Of a DNA stretch of 9,271 bases, positions 1 to 5,896 are shown in pieces. Origin of the DNA: Candidatus Brocadiales bacterium (GTDB lineage: Bacteria > Planctomycetota > Brocadiia > Brocadiales > Bathyanammoxibiaceae). The first letter of the stretch is position 1. Every line of letters begins with the position of its first letter. The stretch lies in contig JAUQZZ010000076.1 of the NCBI GenBank assembly GCA_030586765.1, positions 1-9,271 of the forward strand, given 5' to 3'. The position numbers and the translations under genes are program-made. Below the pieces are notes generated by a model. That model had not been told where the DNA came from, made no database searches, and saw nothing but the letters and a program-made list of their open reading frames with translations.

Positions 1-83
1 GCTACGGGCTGGACTATAACGACCGCTACAGAAACCTCCCATATATTGCCGTGCTCAAGCAGGAGTGCTACGCCAGGAGATAA
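1..83 (+). CDS. hpt: Hypoxanthine phosphoribosyltransferase, C-terminal end (partial)
   Basis: Only the last 26 codons are inside the window, read in the third frame from base 3 to a TAA at 81-83. The peptide begins YGLDYNDRYRNLPYIAVLK, which matches the very conserved C-terminal strand of purine salvage phosphoribosyltransferases of the HPRT type (family pattern GYGLDY..-YRNLPYIG-L). The enzyme joins hypoxanthine or guanine to PRPP to give IMP or GMP in the cytoplasm. The catalytic PRPP loop lies upstream and cannot be checked. The gene ends 119 bases before the convergent TPR gene. The family call is fairly firm from this signature alone; the purine base preferred cannot be told. Confidence 0.82.
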   Translation, partial: YGLDYNDRYRNLPYIAVLKQECYARR

Positions 84-170
84 GGACAACTGCCAGGGAA
101 GACCTTAATTCTGTATCCTATCCTGTTCAGTACCTGCCAAGATGAAGGGGAGGCGGGCACATATACCCCT

Positions 171-198
171 GTAGGGGTAATTCATGAATTGCCCCTAC
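171..198. repeat. 28-bp near-perfect palindrome, dispersed-repeat type
   Basis: The arms gtaggggtaattca and tgaattgcccctac pair at 13 of 14 positions, the exception being a T/G pair, with no loop because the centre is the palindrome TTCATGAA. It starts four bases after the stop codon of the minus-strand TPR gene and lies between two convergent genes. It could therefore act as a two-way transcription stop or mRNA 3' protector. Palindromes ending gtagggg...cccctac are, from general knowledge, common dispersed intergenic repeats in several bacterial phyla. Apart from it, the 119-base gap 84-202 shows nothing I recognise. Confidence 0.8.
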
Positions 199-202
199 AC
201 CT

Positions 203-1339
203 TTATCGCCTCTCCATAAGGGCCTCGTAAGCCTGATATTCCTTATCAGCCTCTTCTGTCATTCCTGTTAGCTCATAGGCCAGGCCCAGGCCCTTATGGG
301 CCTCGGGGTTGTTGGAGTCTAGTCTAAGGGCCTCTTTAAAGGCAGGGATGGCCTCTTCTAGCATGCCCCTCTTGCTGTAAAGGAGGGCAAGCCCAAGGTG
401 GGCCTTTCCCAAATCTGGATTAGAGCTTATAGCTGCCTGATATTCAGAGAGGGCGTCTTGCAGCCTCCCCTCTTGCACGTAGAGGTCTGCCAGGGCATTA
501 TGGGCCTCGGCCAGTTTGGGGTCTATAGCCAGGGCCTTTAGCTCCTCTGAGATAGCCTCCTTTAGCATCCCCTTCCTGGTATAGACTATCCCCAGTTTTG
601 CACGTGCCTGGGCGTCTTTAGGGTTCATTTCCAGGAGTTTCAGGCATTGGGCCTGGGCCTTTTCCAGGGCATTCTGGGAGGTATAGGCCTCGGCCAGGAG
701 ATAGTGGACCTCCAAAAGTTCGGGATTAATTGCGGATGCCGTCTCCAGTTCAGAGATAGCTCTATAGAAGACCCTCTTCATCATGTATAGTTTGCCCAGG
801 TTCCAGTGGGGCTCTACCAGGTTGGGGTTCAGGGTGGTGGCCATGGTGAACTCGGCTATGGCCTCTTCTGTTATCCCCTTTTTCTCCAGGGCGTAGCCCA
901 GGTTATTATGGAACTCTGCACACTCAGGAGCTAGCTCCAGGGCCTTCTTGTGTTCGTTAATGGCCTCATCAAGGAGTCCCTTGTCCAGATAGGTGTTGCC
1001 CAGGTTGCAATAACCTTCGGCGTATTTTGGGTCTAGTTCCAGGGCCTTTTTAAATTGTTCGATGGCCTCATCCAGGCGCCCCATCTTCTTATAGATAATC
1101 CCAAGATAGTTAAAGGACTTTGGTGAAGAGGGGTCTAGTTCCAGGGCCTTTTTACAGGCGCTAAGGGCCTCCTCCATGGAGCCCGTAGTGTAGTGCTCTA
1201 GGGCAAGCTTGTAGTAGTCTTCTGCTTGCCCACCCTCTTTTGTTGGAGGGGCCTGTCCCAATACCTCCCCATTTAGGAAGAGGGCAGAAAGGATTATCAG
1301 GGATGGTAGTACTAAGAGTCCTCTCAAGGTGCCGGTCAT
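203..1339 (-). CDS. Secreted ten-repeat TPR protein
   Basis: The 378-residue product has an N-terminal hydrophobic segment (about residues 5-22, with the polar stretch after it), which reads as a Sec signal peptide with possible cleavage near residue 28. From about residue 40 to the C terminus it is nothing but TPR units of 34 residues, ten in all. Most carry the consensus features: LG-x-x-Y near position 8, G at about 12, EAI-x-EFKKALEL in helix B and a P near 32. The sixth and last units are the most divergent. TPR solenoids bind peptides or partner proteins, so a periplasmic or envelope scaffold role is likely, but no enzymatic domain is present and the partner is unknown. The ATG is preceded by a promoter-like TAAAAT box at 9 bases and no Shine-Dalgarno site. 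It resembles the TPR protein at 4190-4903 in repeat style. Confidence 0.9.
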   Translation of the reverse strand: MTGTLRGLLVLPSLIILSALFLNGEVLGQAPPTKEGGQAEDYYKLALEHYTTGSMEEALSACKKALELDPSSPKSFNYLGIIYKKMGRLDEAIEQFKKALELDPKYAEGYCNLGNTYLDKGLLDEAINEHKKALELAPECAEFHNNLGYALEKKGITEEAIAEFTMATTLNPNLVEPHWNLGKLYMMKRVFYRAISELETASAINPELLEVHYLLAEAYTSQNALEKAQAQCLKLLEMNPKDAQARAKLGIVYTRKGMLKEAISEELKALAIDPKLAEAHNALADLYVQEGRLQDALSEYQAAISSNPDLGKAHLGLALLYSKRGMLEEAIPAFKEALRLDSNNPEAHKGLGLAYELTGMTEEADKEYQAYEALMERR

Positions 1340-1348
1340 AGTAAAGAG

Positions 1349-1377
1349 ATTTTAACAAGACCAGAGGGTATGGACAA
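1349..1377 (-). promoter_or_regulatory. Predicted sigma-70-type promoter of the TPR gene, leaderless
   Basis: Read on the minus strand, TTGTCC (1372-1377) is followed by 17 bases and then TAAAAT (1349-1354). Nine bases later comes the ATG. Transcription would start about 3 bases before the ATG, so the mRNA would have practically no leader. This fits the absence of any AGGAGG-like sequence in front of this start. The match to consensus is good for the -10 box (5/6) and moderate for the -35 box (4/6). Confidence 0.6.
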
Positions 1378-1416
1378 GCCTTTTGTCTAACTTCTACGCA
1401 TAGGGGACGCTTTTAT

Positions 1417-1510
1417 TGTCATTCTGAGCGAAGCGAAGAATCTCAAGTAAGACAGGATTATTAGCCGAAGTGAAGAAAATTTTAGACCCTTCGCTGTGCT
1501 CAGGGTGACA
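1417..1510. repeat. Inverted-repeat element with 27-bp arms
   Basis: The left arm 1417-1443 (core attctgagcgaagcgaag) and right arm 1484-1510 (core cttcgctgtgctcagg) are reverse complements at 21 of 27 positions, separated by 40 bases. Both outer ends read tgtca/tgaca. The core 'gagcgaagcgaag' is typical of a very common dispersed palindromic element seen in many bacterial genomes (general knowledge, not a search). No open frame lies inside. It fills much of the 253-base gap 1340-1592 between two minus-strand genes; apart from the TPR promoter I see nothing else there. Confidence 0.75.
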
Positions 1511-1592
1511 AAGAAGCCCTTGTGGGTTAGGAGGATCAGGGGGATAAGAAGGTCAAAGGTTTATCTTTGAAGGGTTGATAGGGTAGAACTGT

Positions 1593-1859
1593 CTATTGGC
1601 TAGGGCGCCTGAGGATGCGCTCCCTGACGAATCTCTTTGCATGTACTAACCCTTCTTTACCACTAAGGGCCAGACCTGCAAAGAAGGGTATCCAGGTGAG
1701 GAACCAGGTGACCAGTCCTATCTTCCCCAGCGCTGGGTTCTTTGCCCCTACGCCCCCTCCCAGTACTGCCAGGGCTAACCACCCACACAATATGCTACCC
1801 ACAATGAGGGCAATACCTAGCTTAAAGCGCCTAGTAAATGTGGGCTTCTCTTCTTCCAA
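1593..1859 (-). CDS. Small two-helix inner-membrane protein, function unknown
   Basis: The 88-residue product has a charged N terminus (MEEEKPTFTRRFK), a first hydrophobic span at about 13-36, a short loop with NPALGK, a second span at about 44-66 rich in Trp and Phe (TWFLTWIPFF), and a basic tail (KRFVRERILRR). The basic residues on both ends put both termini in the cytoplasm by the positive-inside rule. The start is TTG, with a GGAAAGG site about 9 bases upstream; a nearer ATG upstream is out of frame and stops after six codons. The general layout recalls small 'transporter suffix'-like membrane proteins, but I do not truly recognise a family. The opposite strand has an overlapping frame of similar length. 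I prefer this one because of its clean transmembrane pattern and charge distribution. Confidence 0.68.
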   Translation of the reverse strand: MEEEKPTFTRRFKLGIALIVGSILCGWLALAVLGGGVGAKNPALGKIGLVTWFLTWIPFFAGLALSGKEGLVHAKRFVRERILRRPSQ

Positions 1860-1901
1860 CTGCTTTACCTTTCCAGCACAAACATAAAACTTTCTTTAAT
1901 T

Positions 1902-1953
1902 TTGTAGTGGTTGAGCTTGCTCGACTGTGGCAGAGCAAGCTCTGCCACTACAA
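1902..1953. repeat. Long inverted repeat with two alternative hairpins
   Basis: Arms of 21 bases (1902-1922 and 1933-1953) pair at 19 positions around a 10-base loop; the outer ends are ttgtagtgg and ccactacaa. A second, perfect 10-bp hairpin (gtggcagagc at 1927-1936 with gctctgccac at 1939-1948) uses part of the same right arm, so the two structures exclude each other. It lies between divergent genes, 43 bases upstream of the small membrane-protein start. The ends resemble those of the other gtag...ctac repeats in this window, so a dispersed element is the simplest reading. Confidence 0.75.
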
Positions 1954-2038
1954 TTTTAATTTTTCAGAGGTCACAAACAGAAACAAGGCCGAGTATAGCA
2001 GATAACCCAGCCTTTTCAAATAATTTATGGAGGCCCTC

Positions 2039-2066
2039 TTGTAAGGGTCCTCTTTTCTGGTAAAAT
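2039..2066 (+). promoter_or_regulatory. Predicted promoter of the M1 peptidase operon, leaderless
   Basis: TTGTAA (2039-2044), a 16-base spacer and TAAAAT (2061-2066) make a reasonable sigma-70-type promoter. The bases TGG directly before the -10 box give an extended -10 (TGnTAAAAT). The ATG follows after exactly nine bases, so the predicted transcript starts about 3 bases before it. No Shine-Dalgarno site is present. An imperfect palindrome (2031-2051, aggccct / agggtcct) covers the -35 box and could be an operator, though it is short. Confidence 0.62.
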
Positions 2067-2075
2067 CGCACCATA

Positions 2076-4193
2076 ATGGGCCTGTGGCTTAGGTTGTCTT
2101 TCCTATTATTCTTCATCCCCGTAATTGCTAGTCAAGAGGTCGAGGGTAGTGTTCAAATCCTGGGGCACGAACTCCTCTTAGAGTTAGACCTGGAAAGACA
2201 TACCCTAAAGGCCAGGGATTCCCTAAGGCTGAGGTTAGGGCCAGAGAGGACCGTTTCCTTCTCCTTGAATAAGTCCTTGGAGGTGGAAAATATAAAGGGG
2301 GGTGCGGCCCTCCTAGAATGGCGGAGGGTTCAAAGGCACGACGAGGAGGGGGTCTTTCCCCTGGAGGTTACCTTTTCCCAGGACACTAAAGATAAAGAGG
2401 TCGTCCTGGAGCTTTCCTACCACGGCGTCTTCTACAAGCCCTTGGACAGCCCTGATGAACCCGAGGCCACTATTGCCCCAGACTTTATATACCTCACCCC
2501 AAGGGCCCACTGGTATGCTGATACACCCGGGAGCCTCTCTACCTTTAAGGTGGGTTGTTGGCTTCCCTTGGGATATGAGGCCGTTACCCAAGGTACGCTA
2601 GTGGAGAAGAGGAAGGAAGGAGAGCGACTTTTTGTGCTATGGCAGGGGGACTTTCCTTCTGACGCTTGTTTCCTTGTAGCCGCTAAGTACAGGGTAACCC
2701 ACGAGAAACATGGACAGATAGACCTCTACACCTTCTTCTTTCCAGAGGAGCAGGAACTGGCCACCACCTACTTGGAGGCCTCAGGACGGTATCTGGATAT
2801 GTATCAAGAGATGTTTGGGCCGTATCCCTTTAGTAAATTTGCCGTGGTGGAGAACCTCTTCCCCACGGGCTACGGCATGCCCTCCTATACCCTTCTTGGG
2901 AGGGCCGCCCTGAAACTGCCCTTCATTGTGCATATATCCCTGGGGCATGAGGTGGCCCACAACTGGTGGGGTAATTCTGTATTTACCCACCCTAGTCATG
3001 GAAATTGGTGCGAGGGATTGACCAGCTATGTGGCAGATTATCACTATCAGGAGCTCATAGGCCCAGGGTCTACCAGGGAATACAGGAGGGAACTCCTCAG
3101 GGCCTATGCCAATTATGTGCCAGAAGAGAGGGATTTCCCCCTGGAGGGTTTTGTAGAGGGTTCTATCCCTCGGACAGAAAAGGCCACCAGGGCCATAATC
3201 TACGGAAAGGCTGCCATGTTCTTTCATATGTTAAGGGGAATGGTGGGGGAAAAGACCTTCTTTGAGTCACTTAAGCAGGTCTATAAAAAGAGACAGTGGC
3301 AGCATACGCTATGGGAGGATTTTCAGGAGGTTTTCCAAGACCTCTCAGGGAGGAAGCTAGACTGGTTCTTTGAACAGTGGGTGTATCGTAAGGGAGCGCC
3401 TTTTCTGGAGCTGACAAAGGCTGAGGCAGAAAGGGAAGGAATGTCTTACAGGGTAAACTTTGAGCTATCGCAAGGGGCTGCAAGCCCTTCGCAAGGGCCT
3501 TATCACTTATTTCTGCCTATAGTCGTAGGGACAGAGACCGGGGAATCTCGCCATGAGGTGGAGATGGGTTCTGCCCACGGTAGATTCTCTCTGGAGGCGG
3601 AGGCACGGCCTGTTAGTTTGGCTGTAGACCCTGGTTATGACATCTTCCGCCGCCTACATCCTGAGGAGTTACCACCCACGATAGACAAGACCCTGGGTGA
3701 TACAGAAATGTTGGTAGTATATCCTACGCAGGGGGATGCGCCTCTCCTTGAGGCCTACAAAGACCTAGCCCAGAACCTGAGGCCGCACGCAACCCTCAAG
3801 GCTGACAAAGAAGTGGGGGAAGAAGACCTGGGCAAGTCGCTTTTTCTTCTGGGTAATCAGGAGAATAATCTCCTGGTGAAGAGGTTTATGGATTCCCTTG
3901 CCCCTTCTTTGAGGCTGGAGCGCAGGGGTTTTGTACTAGAGGGGAAGCTACACGAGGAGGAAGGTGCCTCCTTGGTCTTTTGCACAGATAATCCTGTTAA
4001 CAGGCATAAGGGCATCGGCCTCTTTTTTGGACAAAGTGCCGAGGCAATAAAAACCACTGGTAGGAAACTCATCCATTACGGCAAGTATAGCTATGTCCTT
4101 TTTCTTGACGGGGCTAGCATAGACAAGGGCATCTTTCCGGAGAAGATGAACCCGCTTTTCGTATCTTTTGGACAGACTGGAGGAGGATCGTGA
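2076..4193 (+). CDS. Secreted M1-family zinc metallopeptidase
   Basis: The 705-residue product has a Sec signal peptide (about residues 1-19, ending VIAS). An N-terminal beta domain of the M1 type runs to about 215, followed by a thermolysin-like catalytic domain at about 220-450. The zinc site is complete: H291-E292-V-A-H295 and the third ligand E313 in NWCEGLTSYV, which gives HExxH-x17-E, one residue shorter than the usual x18 of aminopeptidase N. Y376 (IYGKAAM) sits where the transition-state Tyr is found. The usual G-x-M-E-N exopeptidase motif is absent; its place is taken by TGYGMPSYT (264-272), so N-terminal amine recognition may differ from classical aminopeptidases. Residues of about 500-705 form an extra domain I do not recognise. 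Likely action is peptide cleavage in the periplasm. The gene overlaps the next TPR gene by four bases, suggesting a paired function. Confidence 0.88.
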   Translation: MGLWLRLSFLLFFIPVIASQEVEGSVQILGHELLLELDLERHTLKARDSLRLRLGPERTVSFSLNKSLEVENIKGGAALLEWRRVQRHDEEGVFPLEVTFSQDTKDKEVVLELSYHGVFYKPLDSPDEPEATIAPDFIYLTPRAHWYADTPGSLSTFKVGCWLPLGYEAVTQGTLVEKRKEGERLFVLWQGDFPSDACFLVAAKYRVTHEKHGQIDLYTFFFPEEQELATTYLEASGRYLDMYQEMFGPYPFSKFAVVENLFPTGYGMPSYTLLGRAALKLPFIVHISLGHEVAHNWWGNSVFTHPSHGNWCEGLTSYVADYHYQELIGPGSTREYRRELLRAYANYVPEERDFPLEGFVEGSIPRTEKATRAIIYGKAAMFFHMLRGMVGEKTFFESLKQVYKKRQWQHTLWEDFQEVFQDLSGRKLDWFFEQWVYRKGAPFLELTKAEAEREGMSYRVNFELSQGAASPSQGPYHLFLPIVVGTETGESRHEVEMGSAHGRFSLEAEARPVSLAVDPGYDIFRRLHPEELPPTIDKTLGDTEMLVVYPTQGDAPLLEAYKDLAQNLRPHATLKADKEVGEEDLGKSLFLLGNQENNLLVKRFMDSLAPSLRLERRGFVLEGKLHEEEGASLVFCTDNPVNRHKGIGLFFGQSAEAIKTTGRKLIHYGKYSYVLFLDGASIDKGIFPEKMNPLFVSFGQTGGGS
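4179..4186 (+). promoter_or_regulatory. Ribosome binding site deciding the GTG start of the coupled TPR gene
   Basis: GGAGGAGG lies inside the last codons of the peptidase gene. The first GGAGG (4179-4183) is six bases from the GTG at 4190, which overlaps the peptidase stop as GTGA. This is the classic arrangement for translational coupling and supports the GTG start. Confidence 0.8.
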
Positions 4194-4903
4194 GAGGTAT
4201 TCTAGCTGTTGTTATCTTAATTTTGGTAGGCAGTTCCTTGATGGGGGAAGAGAAGGACTTGAATAAGGCCCAAGACCTGCGCTACATCACGGCCAAGGCC
4301 CATTACACCCAGGGGGTGAATTATGCTACCCACGGTATGTATGAAGAGGCCCTTTCAGAACTCAAGAAGGCCGTAGAACTAGACCCAAGATTTGCGGAGG
4401 CCCATTTTGAACTGGGGAAGGCATATACTAACATGGAGAACCCTGGAGAGGCCATCCCTGAATTTAAAAAAGTTTTGGAGATAAATCCCCATTACCAGGA
4501 TGCCCACTACCAGTTAGGGTTGGCCTACTACGATAAGGGCATGGTGGATGAAAGCCTCTCCCTCTGCGAGGCCTATGTAAAAGAGAGGCCTCAGGACGGA
4601 AAGATGCACTCCCTGGTAGGCGTCCTCTACATAAAGAAGGGGCGCGTTGAGGAGGCCACCTCAGAGTTCAAGAAACAGATAGAACTTGATTACCATCCGG
4701 AGCAGGGTTACATCAATCTTGGTATGGCCCTGGCTATGAAGGATTCTATTGATGAGGCCATTGAGGCTTACAAGAAGGCCTTGGAACTCAATCCTAAAAA
4801 CCCCAAGGCCCACTACCATCTGGGTTCTGCCTACCACAAGAAGGGACTGCTCGCTGAGGCAGAAAAGGAGATGGCCATATACAGGGAGTTGATGGGCAAA
4901 TAA
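4190..4903 (+). CDS. Secreted six-repeat TPR protein, coupled to the M1 peptidase
   Basis: The 237-residue product begins with a hydrophobic signal peptide (about residues 3-17, ending SSLMG before EEKD). Six consecutive 34-residue TPR units run from about residue 36 to the end, with consensus patches such as EEALSELKKAVELDP, GEAIPEFKKVLEINP and DEAIEAYKKALELNP. The third and fourth units have less typical helix B sequences. No other domain is present. The GTG start overlaps the peptidase stop codon and has a strong Shine-Dalgarno site, so both proteins are made from one mRNA in a linked ratio. A TPR protein tied to a secreted protease could act as its scaffold, substrate adaptor or inhibitor; that is inference. 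It is shorter than, but similar in style to, the TPR protein at 203-1339, and the two may be paralogues. Confidence 0.9.
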   Translation: MRGILAVVILILVGSSLMGEEKDLNKAQDLRYITAKAHYTQGVNYATHGMYEEALSELKKAVELDPRFAEAHFELGKAYTNMENPGEAIPEFKKVLEINPHYQDAHYQLGLAYYDKGMVDESLSLCEAYVKERPQDGKMHSLVGVLYIKKGRVEEATSEFKKQIELDYHPEQGYINLGMALAMKDSIDEAIEAYKKALELNPKNPKAHYHLGSAYHKKGLLAEAEKEMAIYRELMGK

Positions 4904-4921
4904 AGGGGTTTATTCTCCCCT
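4904..4921 (+). terminator. Weak hairpin after the peptidase-TPR operon
   Basis: Agggg (4904-4908) can pair with cccct (4917-4921) around an 8-base loop directly after the stop codon. There is no following T run, so it is at best a weak or Rho-assisted stop. Confidence 0.25.
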
Positions 4922-4974
4922 CCTGCCTGCAGAAAGCCAGGGTTCCATGGACTATTAAAGGAATGATTTTTTCC

Positions 4975-5003
4975 TTGACACCTAACGGGGCTTTTGATAC
5001 TCT
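4975..5003 (+). promoter_or_regulatory. Predicted promoter of the aquaporin gene
   Basis: A perfect TTGACA (4975-4980) is followed after 17 bases by TACTCT (4998-5003), or after 15 bases by the closer match GATACT (4996-5001). Start of transcription would be near 5008-5010, giving a leader of about 140 bases before the ATG. Near the start of that leader, aaacaa (5012-5017) can pair with ttgttt (5021-5026), followed by more T residues, which looks like a small AT-rich attenuator or nothing at all. The rest of the 247-base gap 4904-5150 shows no frame I would call a gene. Confidence 0.5.
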
Positions 5004-5150
5004 CTTCGGTTAAACAACTTTTGTTTTTTTATTAACATCAAAGTACTTAAGGGGAGGAGGTGGTGTTGTTCTAACCTTCTAAGCCTTTACGCGGGTTATC
5101 TTAGTGTGTTGCTCCAGTAGACTTTCCCTTTCCACAGGAGAAAAAGAGAT

Positions 5151-5834
5151 ATGGATAATTACAAACAATATATTGCTGAGGCAATAGGCACATTTGCACT
5201 TATTTTTATCGGTGCTGGTTCTGTTTGTGCTGACTACTATTTAAAGCAGGGGGGTGGGACAGGTGTAGGCCTGCTGGGGATATCCATTGCCTTTGGTTTT
5301 GTAGTGGTGGCAGTGGTGTATTCTATAGGCTATATCTCTGGTGGTCATATTAATCCAGCAGTTACCATAGCCTTCTGGTTCGCTAAGAGGATGGAGGCCA
5401 ATAAGGCCATCTTCTATATAGGCTCACAGCTAGTAGGGGCGGCGGTTGGGGGCTATCTCCTCCTGTTACTCTTCCCAGATGCCATGGCCTCTGTTCATCT
5501 GGGAACTACTGCCCTGGGTAAAGGGGTGACCCTCACGCAAGGTATCCTCATGGAATTTATCATTACCTTCTTCCTGGTGTTAGTGATTTTTGCTACAGCA
5601 GTAGACCCCAGGGCACCTAAGGGTTTTGCTGGTCTGGCTATAGGCCTGGTGATACTCTTTGGGGTGATGGTAGGGGGGCCCATAACAGGGGGCTCTATGA
5701 ACCCTGCCCGTACCTTTGGGCCGGCCATAGCCTCTGGATTTTTTGAAAACCACTTCGTTTACTGGATAGGTCCTATCCTTGGGAGTATCGCCGCAGGCAT
5801 CCTCTACGACAAGGTCTTTGTGGAGAAGAGATAG
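5151..5834 (+). CDS. Aquaporin / MIP-family channel
   Basis: The 227-residue product is a full-length MIP channel with six hydrophobic spans and both pore half-helices: GGHINPAVT (N68-P-A) and GGSMNPART (N184-P-A-R187). The N-terminal AEAIGTF and the Glu in half-helix-facing positions (E10, E135) are also typical. It lacks the extra loop of glycerol facilitators (second NPA followed by D), so it is closer to water or broad-range channels than GlpF. By alignment from memory with E. coli AqpZ (F43, H174, T183, R189), the narrow-filter residues are F48, V172, G181 and R187. The missing His and small Gly make the filter wider and more hydrophobic, like archaeal AqpM or NIP-like channels, so it may pass small neutral solutes or gases as well as water. 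Start: ATG with CAGGAG ten bases upstream. It stands alone between two operons. Confidence 0.93.
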   Translation: MDNYKQYIAEAIGTFALIFIGAGSVCADYYLKQGGGTGVGLLGISIAFGFVVVAVVYSIGYISGGHINPAVTIAFWFAKRMEANKAIFYIGSQLVGAAVGGYLLLLLFPDAMASVHLGTTALGKGVTLTQGILMEFIITFFLVLVIFATAVDPRAPKGFAGLAIGLVILFGVMVGGPITGGSMNPARTFGPAIASGFFENHFVYWIGPILGSIAAGILYDKVFVEKR

Positions 5835-5852
5835 TCTTTCCACAAAAAATCA

Positions 5853-5885
5853 GGGTAGCACAAACCTTTTGAGCTTGTGCTACCC
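5853..5885. terminator. Hairpin between convergent aquaporin and cytochrome genes
   Basis: Gggtagcacaa (5853-5863) and ttgtgctaccc (5875-5885) form a perfect 11-bp stem with an 11-base loop. It lies in the 62-base gap between two convergent genes, 18 bases after the aquaporin stop and 11 bases after the cytochrome stop on the other strand. It can therefore serve both. There is no long T run on either side, although AAAAAA at 5845-5850 would be a U run for minus-strand transcripts. It may also be one of the dispersed repeats. Confidence 0.6.
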
Positions 5886-5896
5886 GTTAGTTCCTA

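Noticed and set aside
1615..1887. Plus-strand open frame of 90 codons opposite the small membrane protein
   Set aside because: Its translation (RARPAKKG, PTPPPSTARA) has no domain or membrane pattern, whereas the minus-strand frame gives two clean transmembrane spans with a sensible charge distribution.
2781..3227. Minus-strand open frame of 148 codons inside the M1 peptidase gene
   Set aside because: It covers the strand opposite the zinc-binding region; the translation is Pro/Gly-rich without recognisable domains, a typical shadow.
3468..3500. Repeat tcgcaaggg spaced 21 bases with an inverted aagggg/ccctt inside the peptidase gene
   Set aside because: It keeps the frame (SQG repeated seven residues apart) and is too short and imperfect to call an inserted element.
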